NCBI RefSeq assembly: GCF_000004075.3
Contig: NC_026659.2
Span: forward strand, 29,530,272 to 29,594,271
Length of the DNA stretch: 64,000 bases
Source: Cucumis sativus
Lineage: Eukaryota; Streptophyta; Magnoliopsida; Cucurbitales; Cucurbitaceae
Direction of reading: 5' to 3'
The position numbers and the translations under genes were made by a program. Position 1 is the first letter of the stretch. Each line of letters begins with the position of its first letter. This document shows positions 48,326-61,680 of this stretch, piece after piece. The notes beneath the pieces were generated by a model. The model did no database searches and was not told the origin of the DNA. It worked only from the letters and a program-made list of their open reading frames with translations.

Positions 48326-51300
48326 ATATTGTGCATTGCTTGTCATTTATTGGTTCATATTAATGGAGAATGTGAACGGAGAGAAGATGAGGAATGTGAA
48401 AAGCATAGGAGATGAGGAATCTGAGGCTGAAGAAGTCAGTGGTCGATGGTTGTTAACCATCAGAGTAGTTTATCGGATGGATTGTCTTCACCGCCCCGCC
48501 CCGCCCAATGGCCATCGATGATAATTCAAACGTTGATGGATTATCTTCCTCCTTAGATCCATCTGCTATTCCATCTGCATTTTATTTAGACACGAATATG
48601 AAAAAAGAAAAAGGAGATAGAGAGAAAAAGAAGGAAGACGAAATAAGCTTCTCTAAAATTAAATAAGAAAGTGTAGTTGAAATTGGAAGAAGAAAGGGTT
48701 ATGAAAGTGTAATTTTTTAAAATTTTAGTTTGAAATAGTAGGCTGTAATTGATGTATGCCGGATATTATCGGTGTTTCCATATTCTTATTTTTTTTCGAT
48801 TCGCCAATTTTGAAGAAATTTTTTTTTGCTATTCTTCTAGTTGACCCGTTTTAAAATTGCACCTAAGTAAAATTTAAAAAAATTACACTTTCCTAACATT
48901 TTCTTCTTCCAATTTCAACAACATTTTTCTTTAATTTTAGAAAAGTTTCTTCGGTCTTTTTTTTTTTTTTTTTGTCTGTCTACCTCCTTCAGAGATAGAA
49001 TAGCACGGGCAGTCTAACAAGGAGGATAACTCATCAACTCTGTAGGTTTGGATCATCATCAATTCAAGTATTTAATTTAAGAACATAAGTTATTTTGAAA
49101 AAAAAATCTAAAATCTTTGAAAAACATTGTAATTTAAACAATAATTTTTAGGAAAATGAGTTTCTTCAAAAACATTTTTGTTGTTAATCTAATCTAATTA
49201 AACGAACCCTCACTATTAATGGACGGATTGAAATATACCTAAAGTTCAACTTGTTAATCAATATCATTTGCTAATTAAAAATTGTGAGTTTGATCAAATT
49301 ATTGAACTGATGTTGTACAATGTCATGCGTGTATTGAATTGAATATCAAATTATTTAAAGCAAACATCTCATGATTTTGATCTATATCCTCAACTCATAT
49401 CAAACCCTAAACCCTTTTAAAGCATCACATTCACATGTTAAGTTAATATATCCAACCCACATTCCTAGAGGTGTGCAACAAGTTGAATCAATACAAGGTA
49501 TGGTTTTTGTTATAATAATTTGAACTTTGTTTAACTTTTTGTATATGAACTTTTTCAAATGTGTGTCCAATTTCAATGGCATCTCATAAGAAACCATTCA
49601 ACAGTTTAAAACAATATTCTGTAAGTCCGAACAATGATGAAAATAGTCGTGATTTGAAACTAGCTAGGTGAACATATGAACATGATCATCAACTTTTCTA
49701 ATTTTCAAAGGATCAAATTAAAAATTCAATGTATTCCACACAATTTTACGAAAATGAGTTAAATAGTAATAAAAACAATAATTTTCATACAAGAAAAGTT
49801 TCATTTACTACCTTCACTTGAACACAAATGTCTTCCAATATGCCTCATTTTATTTAGCCATATGAATATCCAAACCCCTATAGGTTAATTTAATTTTCTC
49901 ATACATTAATGATCTTTCACTTTAATAATTTTTTAAAAAAGATTAGTTTCTGTGTCACACCACCATTCTATTATATATATTCTTTTTGAGAAGAAAAAGG
50001 GAAGAACACACACGTGATATGTTGTAGGAATTAATAGTTATAGTTACTGATAATTAATTAAAAACCTTGAAATACAAGAAATCTGAAAGAACAACATAAT
50101 TGAATTCATTGTATTTGAATATTCATCATCAATAATCCCCCTCTTTAAGTTTATATGATTGTTTTTGTTTAATGAACCTTTTTTTCTTGGAACAAAAACA
50201 AAAGACAAATGCTAATTTGTTCCTCTCCCCCACCTCAAAAATCAAACAGCAAAAGCATTAAATAAAAGGGTTATATATATATATATATTTGGATGCAAAT
50301 TAAATGAGGGTTTCTGGCATAGAAAGATGACAAAATAAGAAGTCACTCTTGGCCATGGCTGGATTCCAAACCCTGTACTCATCACCTTCATCATCATAGT
50401 ACTCCCTCCCCACTTTAATTTTAGGTTGAAATATCGTTTTAGTTGTTTCTTTTATAAATATTCAATACTAAAATTTTGTTATATTTTTCTTTTTTTTGGG
50501 TCGATATTTAAAAATTAAATCAACTAATTTAAAAATAGATTCCCAATAATAACTCCAAAGCCAAAGAAATAGTCCAAGAAAGTATTGAATGGACAAACAG
50601 TGAATAGTGGTTTTGGTAGTGGAAGGGTGACAGAGTGCCACCTCCTTAACTCTTCTTCTCTCACTTAATTTCTTTTTCAACATTTTCCATCTTTCCTCTT
50701 TTCTAATTTTCTATATATATTCACACCAAAAAGAGAAAAATGTTCTGAAAAATAAAAATAAACATGATGTTGTCATTTTGGAGGCATGGTTATGGTGTTA
50801 TTGGAAATCAATCACTAATGTTTCTTTCACTCAAAATTAATTTTGTAAGGATATACTCAGAGATTAAAAAAAAAATTCTTGCACCCTCTATGGCTTCATG
50901 CACAACACAATGCGTTAGAACGTTCAAGCAACGACAAACATAAAAAAAATGAGATAATTCCTATCTTTCTGTCTTTATCTTTAGTCTGAACTCCTCAATA
51001 TAGAAGAAAATTCAAACAAACCGACGATAATATCATGTTTTTCAGTAGATTGATGAGCTTCAAATAATTAGACTCTCTGTAACATTTGATGCTCCGATGG
51101 AAGATCAAGACTCTAGCCTAAAGCAAATTCTCATCGTTTCAAGGAGCTTCAACTCCTTATATGTCAATCGTACAAGATCTTGGTAGTCATGTTTACTTAG
51201 CTTCCAATATGATGATTAAGGAGATTGATACTTGATATGAGCTAGAACTTGGAAAGAAAAGTGACTTAAGTAGTCGATATTATCGCTTTCACTTTTAATA

Positions 51301-52179
51301 TACATGATGGTAATGAGTGTCTTTTTGAAACTAATCAACCAACCATCAGAAATTACTTTATAGAGTTATCACACACATGTTAAAATTCTTTTAATTAAAG
51401 AATGTTAATTAATATATGGTAGCTATATAAATTCTTATGTTAAGTTCATTTTTTCGTTCTTAGTTAATCATACCATTCTTGAGCCTCTCAACTTTTTTTG
51501 AATTTAATATATATAACAAAATTGACAAACTTTGAGTAAAATATCTCTTAACAATTGTTTGTTATTTCAATTATTAATTTAGTAATAATTTAAGTTCGAT
51601 ATATATCCATTTTATTTTTAGTTTTTAGTTTTTAAAAATCAAATCTATATACACCTATTCAATTCTAAATTTATTGCATTGTTATTTATTTCTTACCCAT
51701 ATTTTAAAAAATTACGAAAAAGTAATTTTTAAAATCATTTTTATTTTTAAATTTTTACTAAGAATTTAATCATTTACTCTATCAAAGATTTAATCATTCT
51801 AAAAAATTGAAAAAAGAGTTTAATTTTCGAAAATTAAAAATCCAATGACTACCCAACACAACCCTTCAATTTTCTTTTATTCGAAAATTAGATAATTTTT
51901 TCCACAATTTCTAGCCATATGTCCCTAAACAGATAAACCTTCAAAATATCTTTGTTATATATATATATATAAATATACAAAAAAATCTACAATTAAAAAT
52001 TAGATAAAAATAGTTAAAAAGTTGTAAGTAATTAACTTAAAGAAATGCTGGTTTTTTATTGATTCAATGTGCTTTTATGCATTAACATATATATATATAT
52101 GTTCAAAGTGAAAGATTACCTTGAAGATATATAAAAGAAAAAATAATAATAATCTTATCAATTGTGGAATAATTGACCT

Positions 52180-52520
52180 AATTTTAACATCACTTCATAT
52201 TAAAAGTGCTATTTGGAGGATCCAATTGTTGAATTTTTGACCACATAGCAATTTAATATCATTATTTTAGTGCATATAATTATATTGCTTTTTACTGTTA
52301 TATGAATAAGATTTGCATTAATGGGTATATGAATCATTACCAAATATATATATATATATAGAATTAGGTGTGGAAATGAAACATTATTTATTCTATACTA
52401 TTTGAGAGAAAACATAATATATACATAACAAAATTAAACGAATAATTTGTAAGTTTTTTTGTTTTTGTTAGATTGAAAATATAGAATATCTGATGCAAAT
52501 TTTTTTTAGATATGGTAGCA
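52180..52520. repeat. Direct repeat, left copy, upstream of K+ transporter
   Basis: This matches 58705-59023 in the same orientation. Shared words in order: TTCATATTAAAAGTG, TGTTGAATTTTT, ACCACATA-CAATTTAATAT, GCATATAA-TTATATTGCTTTT, TTATATGAATAAGATTTGCA, ATTACCAAA, ATTATTTATT and TTTAGATATGGTA/TTAGATATAGTA. Identity looks roughly three-quarters by eye. No coding potential. Confidence 0.8.
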
Positions 52521-52550
52521 GAAAATTGTAAAAACGGATAAAATTGGTGA

Positions 52551-52675
52551 AATATTTATAAAATATAATAAAATTTTATGATATCATTGATGGACGCGAA
52601 TAGAAATCTATCCATATTTATTAGTGACTACGATCAATAAAATTTAAAATTTTGTTATATTTTATAAATAGTATT
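52551..52675. mobile_element. MITE-like inverted repeat
   Basis: The left arm AATATTTATAAAATATAATA (52551-) matches the reverse complement of the right arm (AATACTATTTATAAAATATAAC, ending 52675). The centre carries GATGGAC/ATCTATCC words. It lies just after the direct repeat at 52180-52520 and has no counterpart after the second copy of that repeat. Confidence 0.6.
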
Positions 52676-54787
52676 AATATGGACTAAAATAAACATAACT
52701 CAACTTGATCAAATTTATAGAAAAAATAATGGGTTGATTCTTAGGTTTGAGTTTAGTTTTCATTTAATTATAGATTTCAAAATGTTATCTTAAAATTTTC
52801 ATTTTGATTTCATTTTAGTTTATAAATTTTAATTTTTTTAATTTTACTTTTGACGTTTAAAATTTATTTCAATTTTTAGTTTCTAGGTTTGTAGATCAAT
52901 AATCACTTTTAACCATAATTAATTTTTTTTTTTTGTTAACGACTCGATTTTCAAATTTAATGTTAACGTCTATAACTTAATTTAAAAGAATTACAATTGA
53001 TTAGTTGCCACTATTTTTTTCATCCCTATATTAAACTAATTAATATAAATTAATGTGCGATTATTTCGTGAAAGTTAGATGTATAAATTTTGAAACTTGA
53101 ACCAAACAGAAATAAAACTCAAACTTAAAGAGATTTTTTTAATATTTTTTCAAAAAGAAAAAACATAAAGTGAAAGCAAAAACAAAACTTAAGAACTAAA
53201 AAGGTAAAACTAGACTCAAAAGTTCAGATCTAAAAATGTATTTTCTCATGTACTTATGCTATCGACCTTGAAGTCGAAAGATTCAATTTCTACCCTACTA
53301 GATATAAAATAGGAGAAATGACGATAAAAACACCCTTGAAGTACAGTGATAATTGCAATTACATATTTAAACTTTTAGTTTTACAAATTGATTGTTCAAA
53401 CTTATGACAAATATTAAAATTATGTCACATTTAACTTCCAAACTTACGTGATTTGTACAAATTCTCTCTTTATTATAATTTGAAGATGTAATTGTAACTA
53501 TAAATTAACACTTTCTAGATCACTCTTCTCCAATGGGGCAATGTGCAATGCCACATAGTACCCATAGAAAATGTGTATCGTGGGGCCTTGTTTCCACCCT
53601 CATAATTTATTAAACGTCACATGTGCTTCTCATAATTTTCCATGACACTCCAATAGTGTTTTGACACTTCACCCTTTTTCTTTTTTCTTTTAAATAATAT
53701 TCGAGAGTGCTCGAGTCAGACCACACGATTTGACTAATACCAATAATCAACTTATTAACTTTACAACATTTTGATGGTTATTCCTTTTCTTTTTTTATTC
53801 TTATAGATGACCATATGATCATTTGGAGATGTGAGATGTAACCATGGTTATTGAGAATCAAATTAGAGTTATGAAACGTGAGTAATAGAGACAATGAAAG
53901 AAAAAAAAAAGATTTTAAAGTGTAAAAACAGTGAGAATTGAAAGAGAGTTAAAATTAAAAACTATTTGAACGGAATTTGTTTTGTATTACAAATCGGGCT
54001 CAAAACATCCAATTAATCTAAACATGAGTTTTGAATTACATTACAATACAAACTCATCCTATTACGAATCATTAAACACCTTATTTTTGTTCGACTCCTA
54101 TCATTTCTTTACTACTCTACTTTTAGTATGCATTCATCAATTTTTTAAAATTATTAAAATTTGCTATTCATTCTCTTTTTCTCTTAAATAGTCAATTAGT
54201 CTTTTTTCTTATGTTTGAAAAGGAAATAAACTACGTGTATTTTTGTTCTTGTCGATAATAACTTTATTTATTTTCATTTGGATAAGATGTTTTGTTAAAT
54301 TCCATTAAATCAAAATCAAATGACAATTAGACAAAAGGAATTATGACATTTTAAGTCCAAACGAACAAATTTTACATGTTTTATTTTATTTTGTCCAACG
54401 ATTCAAAAAGTGACCTTACATTGCTAAACAATAAAAACTCATAAACTCAAACTAACTAAATCTAAATTATTCTTTGAAAAAAAGTAAAGAACTAGTTTTA
54501 GAAGAATAGAAAATAAGAAAACAATAAACAAAGAGCACATGACCATTTGTTTTACAATTTATAGAACCAATTTGTTGTCTTACAAAATAAAAATTCCACC
54601 ATGTTTTTAGAAAAATCCTAAAAAGCCACCATTTTATTTATGCAAAGAAAGTGTTGCTTTCTTTTCGTTGTTCCATTGCTTTCATTGCAAAGGGAATTTT
54701 AAAATTTCAATCACATTTCATGTTATTTGACACAACCACCCATGTTTCTCTCTTTAATCAATCTTTAAAATCATTCCTTTATTCTCT

Positions 54788-54800
54788 CTATATATATATC
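54788..54800 (+). promoter_or_regulatory. Putative TATA region of K+ transporter gene
   Basis: CTATATATATATC lies about 200 bp before the ATG at 55002, and a second TATA-like stretch lies near 54916. Which is used cannot be decided from sequence. Confidence 0.3.
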
Positions 54801-55001
54801 TTTTCGTGAAACATGAACAATTAACAAATTATGTCCCATTCTAAGAAGAATTTGCCACCAAAAACCCTTTTCTAAAAATATATTTCATTGTTCTTTGCTT
54901 TGCATTTTCTCTTGTAATATATATAGTATACCTCCATGCAAACTGAAAAAAAAGCTTCCCTTCCTTCAAATTTATACCTTTTCTCTTTCTGATTTGCCTC
55001 A

Positions 55002-58000
55002 ATGGATACAACCTTGTTCTGGGGTCGTCCTGAAAAGGTAAATTGTTTCTTATTTCATCAAATGGGGTTCTAAAAATCTTAACTTTTTTGGGTTGTTGTT
55101 GCAGAGAGATTCATGGAGAACAATCTTCACTTTAGCTTATCAGAGCTTAGGGGTTGTTTATGGGGATTTAAGCACTTCTCCTCTGTATGTTTACAAAAGC
55201 ACTTTTGCTGAGAATCTTCAACACTCTGAGACTAATGAGGAGGTTTATGGAGTTCTTTGCTTTGTGTTTTGGACTTTGACACTTATTCCTTTACTTAAAT
55301 ATGTGTTTATAGTTCTTAGAGCTGATGATAATGGTGAAGGGGGGACTTTTGCTCTGTATTCATTGCTTTGTCGCCATGCTCGATTGAGCTCTCTCCCAAA
55401 TCATCAACTAGCTGATGAGGAACTTTCTGCATATACAATTGATAGGCCTCAAACTGAAAACACTAGTAATTTTAGTTTTAGTTCTTGTTTGAAATCAACT
55501 TTGGAGAAATGTAAAGTTCTGCAAAAAATGTTGCTTGTTCTTGCTTTGATTGGGACTTGCATGGTTATTGGAGACGGTGTTCTCACACCAGCAATCTCAG
55601 GTGACTCTTCTTTTCTTTTGTTTTTGTTTTGTTTTTTTTTTTTTTTTTTTTGTTGGTTTTGATTTTTTCTTTTCTTGGGTTTAAGAATATTTAGAGTTTT
55701 TGTTTTGACTGATTTGGGGTTATTTGTTTGTTCATACGTTGCAGTTTTCTCAGCTGTTTCTGGGCTTGAGTTATCTATGGCTAAGGAACATCACCAGTGT
55801 ATGTGTACATTTTATTTTCGGTCATCCTTGAGTTTTAGAACTCTTCATCTACTTTATGTAAATTGTGAACCTACATACACATTACTATGTGAAATAATAT
55901 GTTTATACAAGGTCTGTGGGATGTAGGGGGTAGAATCGGTTTTGTTTGGCTTGGTTTGGGTTTCCAACTGAAACATGGGTGGACTGGGCTGGGCCTTGGG
56001 AACAATGAAACAGAGGGTGTTGTTGGGTTGCGAAGTGCTCGACACAATTGTTCTTTTAGTAGGATGGGGGATCGAACTTTTTCTGCCATACCAATTATCA
56101 TTGAGCTAAGTTCGATTATCCAACCTCTAGATTAGAAGGTCATGTCATGCTAGTTACCAACATTATCTTTGTTTAGCGACATCTACACCAACCTTGAATT
56201 TTAACAAGTCTCCAAAATTTTAATATCTATTCTTTATTTTGGGGTTCAGTTTTTATGTTTTCATTTGTGTTTCAAAACCAAACCCAACCGAGCATAATTG
56301 GGTTTAATATTTTCAAACCAGAACCAGTACCTGAACCAACAAACGCTTTCATTATACTCTCTTGCAGATATCGAAGTCCCTCTAGCGTGTGGTATATTGG
56401 TATTCTTATTCGCATTGCAACATTACGGAACACATCAAGTCGGGTTCTTGTTTGCTCCTGTTGTAATTGTATGGCTTCTATGCATCAGTGCTATTGGTTT
56501 GTATAATATCTTCTATTGGAATCCCCTGGTTTACAAAGCACTCTCCCCATACTACATGTATAAGTTCTTGAAAAAAACCAAAAAGCAGGGTTGGATGGCA
56601 TTGGGCGGAATCCTCTTGTGTATAACAGGTGCAAAAACTAATTAGATCCGACTGCGATCAATTCCTTGCACTTGTTTTCTTTGTTTCTGATATGCCTTTT
56701 TTTGCTTTTAGGTTCAGAAGCTATGTTTGCTGATCTTGGGCACTTCTCACAGTTTTCTATCAAGGTATTAAACTGAAGCAAAACAAAGCACAAATTTTAG
56801 TGAATGTGATATGAATGTAAAAACAATGTTTACCGTTTTCTCGAATGTTTTCGTAACAGTAAGTCACAATGCTGCAGCTTGCTTTCACTTTTGCGGTTTA
56901 TCCATCCTTGGTTCTTGCATATATGGGACAAGCTGCATATCTTTCTAAGCATCACAATCTCGACAATGAATATAGAATCGGATTCTATGTTTCTGTTCCT
57001 GGTAGTTTGGCCCATTACTAACTTTTTCTTTTGGAGAATCAAATTAGGCCTTTATGAAGTTATGTTAAGTGTTACCTTTTGTTGCAGAGAAGGTAAGATG
57101 GCCAGTTCTTGCAATAGCAATACTTGCAGCAGTTGTGGGTAGTCAAGCCATCATCACTGGCACATTTTCGATCATCAAACAATGTTCTGCGTTGGGTTGT
57201 TTTCCAAGGGTGAAGATCATCCATACGTCTTCGAAAATACATGGCCAGATTTACATTCCCTTGATCAATTGGATACTAATGATATTATGTTTGGCTGTTA
57301 CTATTGGATTTAGAGACACAAAACGACTTGGCAATGCAGCAGGTATTTGTTCATAAATGTTTTTCTACCTATCCATTTTTCAAAATTAACAACACAACTG
57401 ATCAATTTGTTTATCATATAGGGTTGGCAGTTATTACTGTTATGCTCGTTTCGACGTGTCTGATGTCGCTTGTCATTGTATTATGTTGGCATAAAAGTGT
57501 GTTGCTTGCCATAGCTTTCATACTCTTCTTTGGCTCCATAGAAGCTCTCTATTTCTCTGCTTCTCTTATTAAGTTCTTTGAAGGGGCTTGGGTTCCTATT
57601 GCTCTTTCAATGACATTCCTTGTGGTTATGTATGTTTGGCACTATGGAACTGTGAAGAAATATGAGGCTGATGTTGAAAACAAAGTCCCTATCAATTGGC
57701 TCCTCGGTATAGGACCCAAAATCGGGATCGTTCGAGTCCGTGGGATCGGCCTTGTACATACCGAACTCGTCTCGGGGATCCCTGCCATTTTCTCCCATTT
57801 CGTCACCAACCTTCCAGCCTTCCACCAAATTCTAGTCTTCCTTTGCATCAAATCTGTCACAGTGCCTCATGTGAGGCCTGAGGAAAGGTTTTTAGTTGGA
57901 AGAGTTGGACCAAAGGAGTATCGACTCTACCGTTGCATCGCACGGTATGGCTACCGTGACATGCACAAGGACGACTTGGAGTTTGAGAGAGATCTTGCTT

Positions 58001-58467
58001 GCAGCATTGCAGAATTCATACGGTCCGAGAGAACAGAAAGCAACAATTTTAGACACGAAGACTTGGACGACAGTGAAAGAATGACAGTGATTGGTACTTC
58101 ATCAACCCAACTAGACGGAATACAAATGTGTGAAAACGAAACATATGCTTCGCCAATCATTGGGACTTCAGATATAATAAAGTCAGAGGCGTTGAGGAAA
58201 AGAGTAAGGTTTGTTCTTCCAGAGAGTCCGAAAATGGACATCGGTACTAGGGGAGAGCTGGAAGAGTTGATGGAGGCGAGGGAGGCAGGAATAGCATTCA
58301 TAATGGGACATTCATATGTGAAGGCAAAGAAAGGATCAGGTTGGATGAAGAAGCTTGTGATTAACTATGGATATGATTTCTTGAGAAAAAATTCAAGAGG
58401 GCCATCTTATGCTTTGAGCATTCCCTATGCTTCTACTCTTGAGGTTGGTATGGTTTATTATGTTTAG
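55002..58467 (+). CDS. KUP/HAK/KT potassium transporter, KUP6/KUP8-like
   Basis: Eight exons: 55002-55037, 55105-55600, 55745-55798, 56368-56628, 56712-56764, 56878-57001, 57088-57342 and 57422-58467, coding for 774 residues, the normal size of the family. The 12-residue first exon ([12 protein letters not shown]) joins [20 protein letters not shown]. Family hallmarks in order: [98 protein letters not shown] and [12 protein letters not shown]. The long cytosolic tail contains [15 protein letters not shown] and [14 protein letters not shown] and ends [11 protein letters not shown]. This is a multi-membrane-span K+ transporter probably coupled to H+. Cluster II membership (KUP2/6/8 side) is inferred from wording; in Arabidopsis these act in K+ homeostasis, osmotic adjustment and cell expansion. 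Intron 3 holds a SINE-like remnant. All introns are GT-AG with consistent phases. Confidence 0.95.
56055..56120 (-). mobile_element. tRNA-derived SINE-like remnant in transporter intron 3
   Basis: On the minus strand it reads CTTAGCTCAATGATAATTGG (A-box-like), then AAAGTTCGATCCCCCATCC (B-box-like). It shares AGGATGGG-GATCGAAC and TTGAGCTAAG (plus-strand spelling) with 22690-22780 but lacks about 12 bp between the boxes. Orientation is antisense to the transporter. Confidence 0.5.
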
Positions 58468-61400
58468 AAAATTCTTGAGTTCCCTGTGTGATTTTGTATA
58501 CACTAATTTGTGCAATTTACAATAATCTTAATTAAACTACGTGTTGGCCTTAGGGTTCGATGCCAAACACAATGACTAAGTTATAGTTTAGTCATAGTTT
58601 TGAATGTTTTGAAATTATGGTTTGAGGTTGATAGTATAAATACGACAAAATATCTAATATTAAATAATAATAAATAACGAAAAAGTTATAAGTTTTCTTT
58701 TTTATAATTTGAACATCATTTCATATTAAAAGTGATAGCTGCATTTGTTGAATTTTTTACCACATAACAATTTAATATTTAATATGATTAGTTTAATGCA
58801 TATAAATTATATTGCTTTTCACTCTTATATGAATAAGATTTGCACTAACATATGATTGAATGATTACCAAAGATATATAATTTAGCTTAGGAAAGGAAAG
58901 ATTATTTATTTTATATCTCAGAGAAGAAAAATAATATATAGTTTTTTTTTTTTTTGGAAAAAGGTTTTTAGTTGGATTAAACATATATGGTGTCTAATTT
59001 AATTTCTTAGATATAGTAATAGATATTTTATTTGTTAAAGAAAAGAATATTTTATTATAAATACGAAAAACGATTCAATAACGACGTTATAATTTAGTCA
59101 CATCTTCTTCTTTTTTCAATACAATAACTCATTTTGCTCTTACAATTCCGAACGCAACTTTGTTTCTCATCCTTTTAACCGTTCTCAATTTCATTTGTGT
59201 TATGTCCTAAGGTTTTATTCAAATTCTCGATACCTTCCGAATAAATCTATACGGTTTAAGGACAAAATTGTAAAAATGTTAGTTGCATTATATTTTTGAA
59301 AGTTGATAATTGTTTAAAAAGAAATATGTATGATGAAGTTTGAGAGGAATGGGCCATGTATTCACTATTCACCAAACCCAATAAGCAAATGGAAGGGCCT
59401 TGAGGAATATTTATATTAAAATTGCATATACTTTGTCTTAAACAAACTTAATATTGAAACTTTATAATAAAGATTAATTAAGAGATTCATACAAAACATT
59501 CCTAAGAGAGAGAAAGATCATAGCCTTATTATTATTCCACACATAATAATTGAGATCTGAACTATGAAATAATAATAATAAGAAAAAAAAAAAACATGTG
59601 ATTTGCTGAGGATGATCAAACCAAATGGTCACCAATCAAATAAAATAATATTTGTCAATACACACTACATCTTTCTTACTACAATTTTTTTCATATAACT
59701 CAACCTCATCTAATAATAAAATATTTTTGTCGTTTTTGAATATTATTTATTTTGTTAAAAATGAGAGTTAGGAATTTTAATAAAACCAAAGTAAACATAA
59801 TTAAATGTAAGACTTCGACTAGATTTATTGTTACAAACTCGTATGGGTTATTATTTAAAATGATGCTTTTCAAAATCTCTTATAATTTTGAGGTGAATTG
59901 CATAGTTGAACCTTTTCTTAATAAATAAGTGAAGATTTAAAATCTATAGTGTTGTAAATTTTATTCTTCTTTTCTTTTCTAAAAAAAGAAAGAAATAAAG
60001 AAAGAAAGAAATCAAAGCTTTCTCCTTTGAAATAAGAGAAAAGAAATTCGGACATTTGTTTTTTATAATTTCAATCACATGATAATGGTAATTTGTTTGT
60101 TTATTCTTTACCTTTTTCTTATCATTATTATTGTAAATTGAAATTAACACTAGTAGCTCCATTCCAATTTTTGCATATTTTCATTTATTAACTATTTTAA
60201 TTTTTTTTCTTTTAATAAATAAAATCGACCTAGTTTGGTAATTAATTTCTATTTCGTATTCAACAAATTTAGAGTTCAACCCAATACAGTTTCATATCGT
60301 CAATCCTATTTAATTTGAATAAGTTTGGTTGGATTGTTTGAAGTAGATGTTGAAATCTTGTAATTTTGAATACTTTGGTAATAAAGAGTAGATTAAAGCT
60401 TGAAATGAATGGTCAATTGAAGGTTTGATGTTGTTTTTCTTTCTTCACAAACTTGGCTTTGAAGTTTTGGAACAAAAGCATAGGGAATTTGATTCCCTTA
60501 TTTACCACCAAAACATGTCTCTTTATGTAGTCTTCTACCCTCTTTTCCCTTTGGCTAAAAGAGTAATTTCATATCATTTCTTCTCTTTTTATAAATTATT
60601 AATTCTTTTTCATTAAAAAAAAAACATATATTTTTTGTATTTTTAACTCAAGTACATATGAATCGATGTTACGTTTGTTTGAATATAAATCAATTTTCTT
60701 TTCCAAAAACAGATGACTCGATATTTTATGAACTAAATACAAAATCAAAATGATGAAAATCTTCCAAATTTACTTAGTGAGAATAAAAAGTTATTATATT
60801 ATTTTTAAAGTAAACAAAGATAACAAGTTTTTACGTTTACTTATAAATTACTTTTTTTTGTTGTTATAATTTACTTGAAACAAAATAAATAAATAAAAAC
60901 TAAATAGATTATTAATTTAACTAATACTATACTTTTGTTAAAATTATATTCACGTTTATTAAATTTAAAAGCAACCATGATGGAAATAAAAGTTAAACGT
61001 TACACTCAAAATAAGCTATATATATAGTATGTGAGGTGGGGATCGAATGTCAGACGTAAAGATTGGTATCATTAGAGTTTAATTTTCAATTTTACATATT
61101 ATAAAAGAATATTGAGTTATTTTTAAATATAGTAAAATGAACGGAAGTATTTATAAATATATTAAAAATATAATAATAATAATAATAGTAATGGTAAGAA
61201 CTCAGAATTATTTAAAATGAGAAAATGGATTAGTAATTATTAAACAAAGTCCAAAATCTTAAAATTGTAATAAATGAAGTTATTTTGATGAAGTTTAGAG
61301 TAAAGGAGGCGGAGGGAATGAGATTCGCTTCTTTTCGCATCTCATTACTGCCAATATCATAGCAATTAGCGACATCCCATTGCATTGCCTTCTTCCTCTG

Positions 61401-61680
61401 CCTTCTTTCGGCTTTGGTTTTGGCTTTACTTTACTCTTTTTTACTCTTTGGACACCTCTCTCTCCTCAATTGCATCTTCTAAAACCACTCAACCTTCTTT
61501 GTCTCTTTCACTGTCATTCCTTCTGAGAAAAAGGGTACCACATGCTTGCTATGTAGAGGTGAAAAGTAGTCAACTTTTTTTTTGGGGGGGTGTCTCTACT
61601 CAAGTGCTTCCTCAAAATGTGTAGCTTCAATCCCTTTAGTTTTTGAGGGTTTTGTTCCTCAATCTTCTTCATTTTCGACA
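58468..61680. other. Intergenic between transporter and NHL gene
   Basis: No supported gene. It holds the second copy of the direct repeat (58705-59023) and a weak tRNA-box-like stretch at about 61030-61090. A CT-rich segment from about 61380 probably forms the NHL gene leader; no clear TATA box is seen. Confidence 0.55.
58705..59023. repeat. Direct repeat, right copy, downstream of K+ transporter
   Basis: Partner of 52180-52520, starting about 240 bp after the transporter stop codon. Confidence 0.8.

Larger units (their letters stand above)
48326..54787. other. Intergenic, no supported gene
   Basis: A short frame at 48336-48521 includes a CCGCCCCGCCCCGCCC run and has no recognisable domain. 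The rest is AT-rich with microsatellites near 50275, 51957, 52087 and 52346. A repeat at 52180-52520 and a MITE-like element at 52551-52675 are listed separately. Confidence 0.55.

Noticed and set aside
48336..48521. 61-codon frame with a GC-rich CCGCCCC run as a small gene
   Set aside because: No domain, no splice context, and the GC run is simple sequence.
57607..58301. Several 60-116 codon frames overlapping the last transporter exon
   Set aside because: All overlap the long conserved transporter exon and carry no independent similarity.
61582..61680. Upstream in-frame start of the NHL gene
   Set aside because: The extension would place 33 residues in front of a clear signal peptide.
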